From Atherinomorus stipes (lineage: Eukaryota > Chordata > Actinopteri > Atheriniformes > Atherinidae), in NCBI GenBank assembly GCA_023101725.1, contig JALJCO010009116.1, positions 310,001 to 374,000 on the forward strand: a stretch of DNA of 64,000 nt, in the 5' to 3' direction. Of this stretch, positions 48,078 through 60,421 are shown in pieces. Both the position numbers and the translations under genes were made by a program. Each line of letters begins with the position of its first letter. Position 1 is the first letter of the stretch. Below the pieces are notes generated by a model, which worked only from the letters and a program-made list of their open reading frames with translations, searched no databases and was not told the origin of the DNA.

Positions 48078-48775
48078 GGCTAACAGCTAGCATTGAGCTG
48101 GGAGATGTTTTCACTCACCAGTATTGTTGTCTGTCCGGGAGGCGTTTCCATGGCGGGAACTGCGTCAGATTTCAGAAGTAATCCCCGAGAAAAAAACACT
48201 TTACTGCCCGAGATTCATGTGGTTGTGAGAAGTGAAGTTCACACAAAGTTGAGGGTTTTTTCTGCTCCTAAAGATATGATCCAAACACTTCTGGCAAGTC
48301 GATTCGTCCAGGACAACAAATAAACTCCCACGCCGAACACAACCATATTTTTTCCAACTCGCTGTCATCTGCAGCTAAAAGAAAAAAAGGCTTTCCTTCT
48401 GAACTCTGGAGCAAACGTCTGTTGACGGCTGCTTGTCTCTGAGGAAATGCTCCCGCAGGCTGTTTGTTTCTTCCTCAGAGTGTGGATAGGTTAGGATTCT
48501 CTTCCAGTTTCTCTTGAACAAAGAGGGCGTCTTGCTACGACGTCCTGCACATTCATATTTGTCGCTTCATGACTGGTGCCACCTGATCACGTACACTGGT
48601 GGTCAGTCAGTTGTTTTAAGGGAGCTAGAGCTTGGCCTGAATATTCATATAGTCTATATTACTCAAATAGGCACAAATAAAGAAAAAAAACTACTTAAAT
48701 TATTATTATTATTTTTTATGAGGAAATAACTTAAAAGCTCTTAAAAGTCCATTTTTCATGATACAGCTCCTTTAA

Positions 48776-49840
48776 TCAAAAACAAGATAAATGTAAGCCC
48801 CATTTCTGGGATGAATAATAGATAAATGAAGACCCTCTTGGAATCACAGTCCCAGCTGTGTTTTAAGTCTCACTTTGTACTCTGACCGTGTCGTTGCTTG
48901 GTGTTGCTGTTTCGTGTGTGCTATCATGCTGTTGTTGTCGCTTGCCATACTGCAATGTGAAACTAAAGCTACGGAAGCTCCAGCAAGCTAAAAATGCACC
49001 GTTACACAAAAACTCAATTCTCTTATTTTCTAAATTGCCCGCAACAACAACAACAACAAAAAGCGAATTAATTCATTCAATCGATTTTTTCCCGGGTATT
49101 TGCATTAACCCTTATTCTGAAGAAGTTTACGTTCAAGTTCTTTATTTACAAAAGTGCTTGGTTCAGTTCAGTGTTGATGGAAAAATTAATGTTTTTGCAC
49201 AATATTGTATTTGGGTAACTGTAAGGCAACAAAACAATAATTTTTTTTTATCTTATTCCAATAAAACCCACTTGAAGACTTGAAAAATAACCTGAACACA
49301 ACCCTGCCAGAGCCTTGCCCCCAATAATAAGACATCCGAGTTGAATGTTTATGGTTCTGACCACTCTGGTAGCCCCCCCGCTGCTTCTGAGGAGGATCCA
49401 GACAGCTTTTCTGTTTCTCAGATGCATTTCTTCAGTTAGCTTGTGATTCTGCCAGGTCTTAAATCACATGTGCCATTTTCTCTCAATACAAACTGACTTA
49501 ATGCTAATATACAACAGGATAAAGGCAGAGAATCGTAGATCCTTTGGGATTGACATGAACTGCTGCCATTGGATGATAAATGTTCGCTGCTTTGTGGAAA
49601 TGCATTATGTTCCATCCCGTATGTGCTTATATTCACTGTGTAAATAAATGGTTTGAGCTGCAGGTTAACGTAAAGTCATATATGCACAGTTATGACATAT
49701 TTGTGTCATATGTGTAAAAGATGCGTGAAAGCGTTACACCTTAAATGAAACCATGTCAGTCTTTATTACTGGTTAGAAATTTAGACTTATAAGACTTATA
49801 AGATTTATTAGCTTTTTAAATAAATTCAATAACCTCAAGC

Positions 49841-49873
<33 letters not shown>

Positions 49874-50385
49874 CACTGATGCAATGCCTGACAGTATTTG
49901 TCAAGATTTGACAGAAACTGCGATAAGGTGTCAGTAGATCTGTCTGCACAACCCCCATCCTGTCACACACAAACACACACAATATCAGAGAGGCCTGAGC
50001 GTTTCTACGTGGAGATCAGGAGCATGACAGCAGAGGATTCCCCTGAGACACAGAGAGACTGGAGGATGCTGAAAAGGAGGATTAACTCTGGGAAGAAGGG
50101 AAGAGAAGACGACGGGGAAAGAAGAGGGAGTAAGGATGGGATGAAGATGATGGGATGATACCTCTGGGTGCTACGTGTTGGTTGATACTGGGCATTTTTT
50201 TTCTGGCTGCTGTTTTCCCCTTTCAGTCGCTGCTATCTGAGTGAATATGGATGTTACTGCTTCTGTTGAGATACTCTTCTGCAGCCTCTCTTTGGGTCTT
50301 TATGTGGAACAAACCGAGATGTGACGCTGTGCTTGTTCGTGTTGCTGCTTCTGTGTTTTACAAAAGAAAACGTGACAGTGGACAA
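48776..50385. other. No gene recognised; (CA)n
   Basis: (CA)n at 49843-49876. Open frames 48888-49283 and 49898-50158 have no known domain. Confidence 0.45.
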
Positions 50386-50389
50386 GGGC

Positions 50390-50722
50390 TCCTTCACCCT
50401 GCAGGTAGAAGTGACTGGTTGTGTAGGAGATGAACTTCATGTTTTATTTGAATGTGACAATGCTTAGTTGCTGAATATAGGTTAAAGTTTTTGCCAAAAT
50501 CTTATTGGTATTATCCATCAATGTATAAACTTACAGTATAATGCTTCTTCAGTCAGACCAATCAAAGATAATATAAGTTGGGAGCTTTTTTTGAAACAGG
50601 TCTTACCTCTCTTCAAATGAGTTCTGCCATTGTTGATTGTATATCCTTTTCTGTTACGATATGAAGTTTGTGCTTTATACCATGTATTTGGTGATAAGCA
50701 AAATAAATAAATAAATGAGATC
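50390..50722 (+). pseudogene. L1-like LINE 3' end
   Basis: A broken frame reads GDELHVLFECDNA, resembling the zinc-knuckle-like C-terminus of fish L1-type polymerases (pattern C...E-HF-F-C). It is followed by AT-rich sequence and a terminal AAATAAATAAATAAATG. Stops are frequent. Confidence 0.55.
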
Positions 50723-51058
50723 CAACTGTTTGCTCATATGTGACCCGTATCTGATCTTTCACAAAGCGATCTTAGTCTGAGCGTTGTGTCACAATCCATC
50801 TGACGTTTACACCTTTGTAGTCAGACGGACGTCACGAACCTGGGACACGGTTAGATCGAATGTGAGGAACTGCTGGAACGAGATCATTATTACCTTTTTT
50901 CTTGCTCTGATGTCACAACAACATCAAAATCGATGCACGAACTAACGTGTAACATCCATACATTCATAAGCAGCTCGCTGAAGGTGATGTCACATCCTCC
51001 TCTGCATGTGCACGGCACTTCAGGAGTGCATGTAGTTTACATCATCTATCTACTTTAA

Positions 51059-51964
51059 AGGATAACTTTCTTTTTTTTACAAACTGGACCTTATTTTTAG
51101 GAGTTTATACGTGCATTTACTCACCAGTAAAGTTTCTGCATCACTTTGAGTCCTTCGGAAGATATTATGCTGAGTCGCCCTTCAGTGTTTCTCCAGTAAA
51201 ATGGGAGATACGGAGCCGCCACTATATACTGTAAGACATTATCTGCTGCAAAACTCCTTGATTTTCACCAATACTTTAAGTAGAATGAACGAACTGAGAA
51301 GTACTATTGTCCTGTGAGTTCAGATTTAGCTTTCTGTTAGTTATCAGGGTGTTCTACACACTTATGGGGGCCGTGCGTTCGGAAGAGCAGAAGGAAAAAG
51401 AAAAAAAGAAAAAAAAAAAAAGGGAAAGTGAAAAGGAAACAAAAAAAAAAGGGAAAAGAAAAAAAAAAAAAAGAAAAGAAAAAAAGAAAAAATAAAAAAA
51501 AAAAAAAAAAAAAGAGGGAAGCCCAAAAAAAAAAAAAAAAAAACAGGAAAAAAAAAGAGAAAAAAGAAAAAAAAGGAAATAAAAAAAAAAAAAAAAAAAC
51601 AAAAAAAAAGAAAAAAAAAAAAAGGAAAAAAAAAAAAAAAAAAAAAAGGAGCCCCTGATGCACGCTTTCGTAGTACAGCTGAGAGGACCAGCTCGCTACC
51701 TAGACAACAACAATAACATAACTTGCTAAACTCTGAACTCACAGGACAATAGTACTCGCTCATTCGTTCATTCTACTTAAAGTATTGATGAAATGGAGTT
51801 TTACTGCAGATAATGTCTTATATAGTGGCTGCCCCGTCTCCGCCATGATACTGCACGTTCACCGAAGGGCGTCTGACTTAATATCTTCTGAAGGACTCAG
51901 TGAGTAAATGCACGTATATACTCATAGAAATAAGGTCCAGGTTGAAAAAAAATAAATTTATCCT
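51059..51964. mobile_element. Foldback element, TTAA-type (AGGATAAC family)
   Basis: Flanked by TTAA at 51055-51058 and 51965-51968. Arms of about 320 bp pair: ACTGGACCTTATTT with AAATAAGGTCCAG, AGTCCTTCGGAAGATATTA with its inverse, and TACTTTAAGTAGAATGAACG with its inverse. The centre (51388-51650) is an A/AAAAG tract. Fragments of the family are at 23081, 35438/36250 and 61402. No transposase. Confidence 0.9.
51388..51650 (+). repeat. A-rich (AAAAG)n-like tract
   Basis: Mostly A with scattered G, at the centre of the palindrome. Poly-Lys and poly-Phe frames here are artefacts. Confidence 0.95.
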
Positions 51965-51969
51965 TTAAA

Positions 51970-52695
51970 GTTGTATTGTGTCTCTGCTCTCTATTCTTTC
52001 TCTGGTGGGATGAAATCTAAAATATCTTAGAGGAAGTGTGCGATGGTTTGAGGTTTTGTTGGAAAGCTTGATTTTGGTTAACTGATGAGGTTAGCATGTA
52101 GCTTCAGTCTGTACATTTACTCTTCCCTCTTAGGTTCTTTAAAACAAATCACAGCCACATGGTATCATTTTCAAAGAATTGTCACACTCCAAACCAAAAA
52201 GCCGTGATCCAGCCCTGCCTCTAAAGTCATGTTCGCTTGTCAGTGGGCTAAACTACAGCAGCAGGTAAATGAAAGCAATGGCGCAGCAAAGATAAGCTGA
52301 GTCTTTCGTTTTATGTAGCAGAGTCCTAAATGATGCATTGTGACACCTTTGTTCTTCAGCTGAGTGGCTCTAACTCATGAAGAAGAGTGAAGGTAGCTGA
52401 TTGGAAGGTTTTGTATTAAATATCCCCACACTATGAGCTGAAGTGTCCTTGAGCAACATGCTGAACCCCATGTTGCCTCTGATGAGCTCATTGGTTTGAA
52501 CTAAGAAGTGCTGTGAGTGTATGAGTGTGGCTTGTGGTGAAATAGTCAGGACCAAATTTGGGAAAAACCAGGCGTTGGTTGGCATTTTAGAGTACAAGTG
52601 TTTACTTGGTTGTTCCTGTAGTATTTTTTGGCGCTGAATTAATTTCTGCTTGAGAAGTAAAAGTTACAGTTTAGTCATAATTATTTATTAATTGG
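51970..52695. other. No gene recognised
   Basis: Unique-looking sequence. Nothing named. Confidence 0.45.
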
Positions 52696-52699
52696 CATA

Positions 52700-52880
52700 G
52701 GGGGAGTGGATAGCCGTGGTGCACTGTGGACCCCTGGAAGGTCCTTGACCCCCCAACTGCAGCAACCTTAAGTAGCAGCCCACCACTGCTCTCTGATACT
52801 CAAGTACAGAGATGGGTGAAATGCAGAGCCTAATTTCCCCTCGGGGATCATACAAGTATAACAAAAAATAAATAAATAAT
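52700..52880 (+). mobile_element. SINE, internally deleted head
   Basis: Starts GGGGAGTGGATAGCCGTGG. It contains AAGGTCCTTGACCCCC and AGCCCACCACTGCTC, and ends AATTTCCCCTCGGGGATCAT followed by AAATAAATAAATAA. The pol III B box region is deleted. Confidence 0.82.
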
Positions 52881-53149
52881 GATTGATTATTCACCAAATA
52901 TTACAAATGACTATAATTTTCCAAGTTGTGAATATTCTATACATGGTTGTTTGGTATCATTGTAAAGGAGACATCCAGGGCTTTCATTTAAGCCCAAAGT
53001 TGTAGCTTTCTGGCAAACACAGAAATCACATGACCTTTCCTTCTTTTCACACATTTTCTCACAATTTTCGCCTAAGCTATAAAGTTTATTTAATCCTTGT
53101 GGGGTCGAAGGACATCGAGGACCCAAAAATCAACAACCGCAATACTTAA

Positions 53150-53610
53150 AGGGACTAGAGGCAGGAATTTTTAAAAAACCAAACATGCATGTGCATTTTT
53201 TTTTCATATCAGGGTGATGAAGCGCTAAATACCAAAAATAACGTTTCCACCCACGTTTCTCTCCGTTGCTTTGAACAGGCTGTGTGCTGCAAAATGCGCT
53301 GCAATTCGGTGTCCGAATTTCCCGCGCTGCCCTGCGGACGTGACGTCAAATGACGCTACATCCGCTGTTTTGATCCAGGAAGAAGACGGTTGCTTTAAAT
53401 TCAAACACTGTAAGCGATAGTTATGGATTCTTCTGCCGTCAGAAAACGATCCAGATCAACTGAAAGACACTAAAAAGTGTAACTACGAAGAAAAAGGTTG
53501 GTAAACAACATTATAGCTTCAGTTTGTGCACGCTCCCGTGTGGCTGCTGTTACCTGAAGCGCCAGTCGCGGCGTCGTGAGTTTCGTTTCTTAATTTTGCC
53601 TCAAGTCCCT
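53150..53610 (+). mobile_element. TTAA-type element A, second copy
   Basis: The left flank is TTAA (53146-53149), the right flank TTCA (decayed). Ends AGGGACTAG and AAGTCCCT. Shared blocks with 47098-47507 include TCTCTCCGTTGC, TGAACAGGCTGTGTGCTGC, TTATGGATTCTTCTGCC and AACTGAAAGACACTAAAAAG. The CRE palindrome TGACGTCA is kept at 53341-53348. Confidence 0.87.
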
Positions 53611-54215
53611 TTCATAGCCTTAGTTATACCCATAATATTTCTTTGTGAGAGGTTATTGTGAGCCTTAAATTAGAAGTCTGGACCAGCCTTATGTGAAAAC
53701 TACCAAACCAATTGTCTAGAAATTATGATAATATACTTAAAAATTTCAGTAATACAAAAATAGGACAGAAATTTTTTAATCCATTTTTATGAATCAATAC
53801 AATTCACTGACTGTGGCAACTAATTACAAATGACACAACTGCCAACCTTCCTATGAGTGAACAGCTATGTAGTGTATTTACTTAGTTTTGTATTGAACCA
53901 CTTCTAAAAGATGTATTGATTTTACAGTACTTTGACTCCGTTTGGTGTAACCTTTGAAACTTTTTCCAGTATGGCATCATTTCTATTACATTACAATTTT
54001 GATGTCATCATTTGACATAAGAAAATATGTGTGTGAATCACAGATATAGCTCCTCATCAAGATAAAATCAGTTGTTAGAAACCATTTAGCATTTGCTTGT
54101 CTTATCGGGACAATAAATGTGGTTCTAGAATATCAGTCCCAGAATCCTTGAGTGGTCAGTAAGACCAGAGATGTAAGAACATTCTACGTACCATTCAGTA
54201 AAGCGTGTATATTTA
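53611..54215. other. No gene recognised
   Basis: AT-rich unique-looking sequence. Confidence 0.45.
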
Positions 54216-54217
54216 TT

Positions 54218-54528
54218 ACCTCCGCCAAGGTGGTACAGTAATATTTTCGGTAGCATTGGTTAGTTTGTCTGTCAGCAGCTTTACTGAAAAAGTTCTGGAT
54301 GGATTGACCTGAAATTTTCACCAGCCGTGTGCTTCAGCTCAAGGACGAACCCATTAAATATTGGGGGTGATCCGCATCACCGTCGGGATACAGGAATGTT
54401 TTGAAGGATTCTTTATCAGATCGGCCATGTTGGAAAGGCTGTTGATGAGGCGTGAGTGCCCCCTTGTGGCAGAAGTGTGCAGCTGCGCGCTTAGCGGAGG
54501 TCTGCGCTCGCCGAGTACTTTTCTAGTA
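54218..54528 (+). repeat. Dispersed repeat, CTCCGCCAAGG family
   Basis: ATTACCTCCGCCAAGG at the left, then GTTCTGGATGGATTGACC, TTGGGGGTGATCCGCATCAC and, at the right, AGCGGAGGTCTGCGCTCGCC. This matches a widespread aquatic-animal repeat that I recognise in general form. The two ends are partly inverted (CCTCCGC and GCGGAGG). Confidence 0.65.
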
Positions 54529-54732
54529 TGTACGTGGAAAAAGTTCTGTTAGCAAGAGTAGCTCCAGCACAGGCTTGGTTAGTAAGTGTCACATATAGAC
54601 GGGTGTTAAAAGTGTGTGCAGTCCTGCAGATTGTTTGATCTTCACCTAGAATGAGATTTTCTAAAAGTTCATTTTTGGTGCCACAAAGCTTCGTTCGCAA
54701 GTGAATGACAGAAAAATCTGCACTGGAGAAAA

Positions 54733-54810
54733 TTAGGGATGTTTGCTATTGGTTTTTCTACTGATATCCGATATAAATTCCTAATTTCCGATATCAGCTG
54801 ATACTAGGGC
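54733..54810 (+). mobile_element. hAT-like end fragment
   Basis: TTAGGGATGTTTGCTATTGG followed by GATATCCGATA and CCGATATCAGC blocks. Similar to the right end of 60422-61172 in inverse. Confidence 0.45.
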
Positions 54811-54849
54811 AGTTCACCTCAGTAATGATAAATGAACGATAACTGGTTT

Positions 54850-56635
54850 CAGACTGGATGGGGTGGAGTCATGTGACTACAGACGATGTATGTCGCTCAG
54901 CGTTTTAAAGGGACGTAAGCACAGCCGACCCATTAACAACCAAAACAGCCAAAAACGACTTTACTTTCCATTTAATTAAATCATCAAATATGGTAGAACA
55001 AATCCTCAAAAAACATGTTTGTCTTTCTTATTTATGATGTTTTTGATCATTTACAGACAATATACTGACATTGTGTCAGCTCTTTACGCATCAGTGATGC
55101 ATACAGTAGCCATGAGTTTTCGCCGTGTCATTAAAAAAGTAAACTGTAAAAAACAACACAGATAATTTCCAATATTACATTTATTATCTCCAGAGAAAAT
55201 ACCAGCATATGTGGCCAAAGCTTCAGATTTAACTCTAAAATTAAGTGAAGTAAGTTTGAAATATGCCAAGTCGTTATCTAAAGGTGAGTGTCATGGCAAC
55301 GCTGCTATTCTTCTCCATGAAATCACCAGAATCAGCACTGTAGCAGACATTGTGGAGCCACTTTTGTTGGGCTTTGTTAAGCCAGATAATGAACATATAA
55401 TGAACTTGCTTCATAGTTCAGGTTTCTGAGAATGCATGTAAGATGATTAATTGCTCTATTTAATGGTCTATGACTTTCAATATAAAACATTAAGATGAAG
55501 TTTCACTTCTTGGAACTTGATGAACACAAATGTGTGGCCAGTTACGATGTTTCAGGGTTTGGTGTTAAACCGTACATGTGAATTTTGTGAATTCTGTACT
55601 GGCTTTCTCTACACAGCGAGTTTATCAGTGACCACATGCATTTTATTAGAGATTAATGGAAGTAAACCTCCATGCTGGAGTATCTTTACCACCTGGGTTA
55701 GGTACTGTGGTGAAAAACTTTAAATCCCATTACAGTTTCAAATTTCGATTCTTTTACTATTCATACTATACTATGTTGAGTGTCATTGCAACCATTTTAT
55801 TTTTTCTAAAGGAAAAATAAAATGCAAAGAAGCATTTTTCTTTACATGAGATAGAGAAATGTTTACTATCAGTATTGCAAACATTGGGACTGTCCCTAAA
55901 ACTCTGGGAGATTAAATGTGCTTTATGGTGAAGGATTAAATGGTGTTCAGCACAAGTTATATAAAAATGTGAGGCATATGTGTTTTATTGCAGCCAGTAC
56001 AAATCAACATTTAATCACCCTCTCTGAGTCCTAGATGTTTTTCGACAAATTGTTTTCTTTAAGGATATCGAAGCAGAGAAAGGAAAGAAAAAAAGCTCCA
56101 ACAGCAAAGCTGTCTTCATCCTTCAGGCTAAGCTGCGTGATGCTCATGCAAACAGAAGATGGCACCTTCAGAGCCGGCACTGGCAACTCAAAGAGCAGCA
56201 ACGTGATTCCCCGTCTGTTCTGCAGCAGTCAGTCATATAGAAATGTACACTGACAGTCTGCCATGTTTAAACCCTGCACAGCTGTTAGGGAAGTGCCCAA
56301 CAATGTACGGTTTATCCGTACAGATGAGTTTCCTGATTACCCCGGGCGTTGAACTGCATGCAAACAGCATCTTCAAAACGCATATCTGTAGGGACACAAA
56401 CATATAAGGACAGGCTTGATGCTCGAAGCACCCAGCAAGCACGCGTTCACCCTGCACACAGATTTTCTTAGGTCAGACCCGGTGATGTTATCCTCAGTGT
56501 TCAGAAACAAACAGAAAACAAACTCCTAACATGATTACAGGCTTTAAATCTACGGCCATTATAAGCTTGTACTTGATAAGTTGTAGAAATCACCTAAATG
56601 GTTTAATTAAGCCCACGTGTGAAGTCTGGATTTTT
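54850..56635. other. No gene recognised
   Basis: The open frame 55211-55429 (72 residues) ends cleanly, but I recognise no domain. 56035-56253 is similar. Nothing else seen. Confidence 0.4.
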
Positions 56636-56639
56636 TGAA

Positions 56640-57020
56640 AAACCATGTGGGAATCACACCCTGTGATCTGCTTGTACTGTAAATCACAATGTCCCAGAAC
56701 CACGTTTGCACATGTAAATCACATGTGAACCACATGATCCACATGTGAACCACGTGTGATCCACATAATGTTCCAAAAACACGTTTACAGATGTTTTCAC
56801 ATGTGATCCACATAGTGTCCCAAAACTGAGTTTTCCCATGTAAACCACACGTTTAATGTGCGAATCACGTCATCCACTTGATGTTCCAAAAACACGTTTT
56901 CACATGTGAACCACATGATCCACATGTTTCACATGTGAACCACGTGTGATCCACATGGTGTTCCAAAACACGTTTGCACATGTGAGTCACATGTGAACCA
57001 CATGATGACCCAAAACCAAG
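56640..57020 (+). repeat. CACATGTGAACC repeat field
   Basis: Repeated CACATGTGAACCACATGATC and AACACGTTTNCACATGTGA units of irregular length. Same motif family as 7195-8560 and 29090-29370. Confidence 0.75.
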
Positions 57021-57164
57021 TTTGTGATTTTCACTGATTTTTTTTTTCTGTTAGGGGTCACAAAGCACTGCAGATTTTTCATCATTGAAATGGAAAAATA
57101 CATCAAATGACACAAAACAAGACAAGTATTAGTCAATGAAATCAAGCATGAATGAGCCACGTGG

Positions 57165-57325
57165 CTCCACAGCAGGGTCTGGATTGGCTGCCTGCAGAAC
57201 TCCTGCAGTGATTCCTCATACTAAAGCATAGTGGCGGCAGTGTTATGGTGTGGGGAAAGCTTTTCATTCCCAGCAGGGAAACTGGTCAGAATTAAGGGAA
57301 TGTGGGATTTTAGCTAAATGCAAAC
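57165..57325 (+). pseudogene. Tc1-like transposase fragment, GGSVMVWG block
   Basis: In frame around 57230 it reads HSGGSVMVWGKLF, the conserved block between the first and second catalytic aspartates of Tc1-like transposases. It then reads ETGQN. Sequence before and after is decayed and no ends were seen. Confidence 0.7.
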
Positions 57326-57329
57326 AAAC

Positions 57330-58540
57330 ATCTTGAGGAAACACAGTTTCAGTTCTTCTGGGACTTGATGTGGGTACAAGGGAATCCCCTCTCAGCTCTG
57401 CAGTGATCCTACCATGCCGCATAACGGCTGACGTTTTAATGCTCAGGATGGAAGACCTCATACTGAAGAGAAGATATCTGAGTCACATCTTGCTGCATCC
57501 CAACTAAAACCATCATTTTACTGAGTGAAGAGGGTTTTATATCCCTGCAACAAGGATCATCTTTCACTATCTGTTAGATGAGATGATGATTGATGTCTCT
57601 ATTTTTATATTCAGGTAGAAATGACTTATGGACTTTAATTTTTTATATCAAAACGCTCAACAGCACCAAGGTGTGGGTATGTCAGCAGTCAGAGCTGCAA
57701 GTGACACAATGGCTGCTGTCAGGGAAAATGTCTTTTTACCACAAGAGAACGATGAATTTACATAAATCATTTATGCAAGAGAGGCAGACAACAGGCACTC
57801 ATTTCCATTTTGCTGCATGTAAGGGTGTGTATGTTATGTGCAAGTAAGGTCAAATCTTAACATTTTACATTTATCCTCATTAAATCCAAATGGGTCAATG
57901 CATGCAAAAGTGACCAGCATAAAATCAATATGCAAACAAACAGTTACAGCAGAGACACACATATCAAGTCAGGCGCACATGCAATTGCACATGCAGCACT
58001 GGTTAGAGGGAGACTGAGATTTTTGATCAATATTATTGATCCAAGCTGGCCTTGTGACGCTTAGGGCTGACACGGCGAGGTAATCAGTGTTATAGTTGCA
58101 TACCCGGGCATCGGGGAACAGATGAAAACAGGGGATGGGAGAGACGAACAGATTATGGGATGAAGCAGGGAAGCAGAGAGAGGAAAACAAAGAAAATATA
58201 GTACATGAAAGAGAGGGCAACACGATGAAAAGAGTGAAAATGAGTCATGAACCAAAGAAAATATGAGCGTTCAAATCATTTTTGATATTACAATGAACAA
58301 GCTAGTTCCAGAAAGCTGGAATGCTGCTTAAAAATGAAGAAAAATCACAGTTTACATCTTTGGTTTTGTTCCCCAACATACAGAGATTCCTCCTGATTCT
58401 CTGAATTTTTGATTTGTGTATGGTGGGATATTCAAAGAAAGGTTGTTCTGAATTGTGTTGGTGCCATTAGATTCACATTGAGCTGATAGTTTCCATTAAA
58501 TGGTAAAATGTCTCAGTTTCATCATCTGTATATGTTGAAT
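57330..58540. other. No gene recognised
   Basis: Unique-looking. Small open frames on both strands have no known domain. Confidence 0.45.
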
Positions 58541-58545
58541 ATATT

Positions 58546-58787
58546 CACAGTAAAAACCCGTAACTGGTTATTTTTGACCCACTGCTGGGATAAAAAGGGA
58601 CCAACTAATACTCTGGGTTGCTTCGACCCAGAAAACTGGGTTATTTTTTGGACCAAACTTTTGGCTTGAATATTTTAACCCAGAAGTTGGGTCAATAACC
58701 CAACAATCCAATGTGTGGGTTGAAACAACCGAGAAATTAGTTGGTCCCTTTTTAACCCAGCAGTTTGACTCAGGATTTTTAGTGTGT
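58546..58787. mobile_element. MITE with CACAGTAAAAAC ends, intact
   Basis: 242 bp. The ends are CACAGTAAAAACCCG and the inverse GATTTTTAGTGTG. Inner inverted pairs are AAAAAGGGACCAACTAAT with ATTAGTTGGTCCCTTTTT. AACCCA/TGGGTT motifs fill the centre. It is the uninterrupted counterpart of 33297-34098. Confidence 0.85.
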
Positions 58788-58789
58788 TG

Positions 58790-60420
58790 TTGAGATTTGG
58801 AAATCTTTGTTTTCTGTTTTTATTTCCAAACTGTTTTGGATTTGGCGTTGGAAGTTAATGACATATCCTTCGGAGGTGTTCCCTCCGACCTGCTGTTCGC
58901 GGAGGATAAAACAGGACAGTTACATAAAGAGTAAACTGTGAAATCTCAGCAATCTTTGGGCCAAATTTATTGGTTTGAAGCACTTACTGTAACAGTCATA
59001 AAACTACTGAGAACATGTGTGTTGTAGACTATAATTATCCATTAATTGAAACTCTTGTAGCTGCAGGCATTCTCATGCTTTCATCGTGCACACTTCTCTC
59101 GTTGTACTCCTCTTGAGTCTTCTTTCGCCCGAGGCTTTAGAGTCCTGTCACCCCGAATCTTTCAGCTGTTTTAGCCCCAGGATTGAAGTTTCTTTTCTTT
59201 TTTTAAAGAACCCTGCTAGTTGCTGTTGCCTCGGGCCTTAGTTCCAACTCTGGACCTGCTTGTTGTCGGCACTTTGAGTTTAGTTCTGGTTATATTGCGT
59301 GTCCTTTAACCACGAGGCCCCGGGGGTGCCCTAGCGTCAGACCTTAGGCCTCGTTGTGGTTCTAGCTCTGGAGTTTGTCATTTTTATAGCCTGAAGCCTG
59401 AAGGATGAGACGCTATGGGGACGATGCTGAGTCGAGTTTTCCTTGCTTTAAGACTTTTACCACCAGCTTCGGCTTCTAGCGACTTTAGCTGCTGTTGTTG
59501 TTGTTGTTGTAAGACTCGGTGGCCGAAGCATCAATGTCTAATAGCTGTTGTTCTTCCTCTTCTTTCTTTCACTTTTTAATCCGGATTAAACATCTTGAGT
59601 GGGTTTACAGCTGAAAGACATTTTCTCAATGTCAAGGAACCAATTGTTCCTCCTTGCTCGGGGTGGACGGAGAAAACCAACTTAAATTCAGATTACATTC
59701 TTGGGATTAGTGTTTACCTTCTTCATGAATTATGCAGTTGATAACAGTTAACCAAAGGAGGACATGGAGGTCATATTTTTCTCCTTTATGCTGAAATTTA
59801 AAAGAAAAAAGTCAGGATACATCTCCTCTGCTTTCCAGGGAATAGGACAGGTGGTTTAGTTTAATTGAGAGGTAAAGAAATACACACAGAGACGAAAAGT
59901 TGTCTTCACATGGACAAAAACACATGGAAGATAAAGGAAAGAAGATTAAAGGGAAACTCAGGGAGAAAATGAGGAATTAGTAGCTTTCAAAAGAAATCCC
60001 AGAACATGATGAGTCCTACTCCCACACTCAAGACTTCTTTTCATCCCGTCTTTTCATCCTGCAGCTTTCAGCTGATCTGGTTTATTTCTTCACTCTGGGT
60101 TGTCAGGAAGTGAATCTGTGATCAAAGACCAATAAAACTGCTTCAGCACAGTTTTCACTTCACTCCACTGATTTTCCTCCTGATATTATCCAAATGCGAG
60201 CATGCCAGATCCCCCTGGATGCTGCTCCTGCTGTCACATCGCTTGTGTTTATTATGACTGATTATGAGTTTAAGGCCCTTTTCTGATGGGATTAGTTTTA
60301 CTGAAGGACCACATGTAATTAATAAATGACCCCCCTTCGTCTGGTTTTTCTCACGGGATAACCAAGGTCTGAGATTTAACTGAAATTCACAGATATCTAC
60401 TGTACTGAATATAACCTCAA
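58790..60420. other. No gene recognised
   Basis: Contains (GTT)n at about 59490-59512. 59130-59700 is GC-balanced with no stable frame. Nothing named. Confidence 0.4.
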
Positions 60421-60421
60421 C

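Larger units (their letters stand above)
47512..48771 (+). mobile_element. TTAA-type element B (AGGAGCTG family), Kolobok-like
   Basis: Flanked by TTAA at 47508-47511 and 48772-48775, with ends AGGAGCTG and CAGCTCCT. 1260 bp including a SINE insertion (47921-48077). The upstream TTAA is the same four bases that bound element A, so A and B abut. It carries CRE-like TGACGTCG (47724-47731) and the mini-ORF 47794-47907. A second copy, inverted, is at 62066-63145. Confidence 0.88.

Noticed and set aside
55211..55429. 72-residue frame starting MAKASDLTLKLSE
   Set aside because: Looks protein-like, but I found no family match, splice sites or neighbouring exons.
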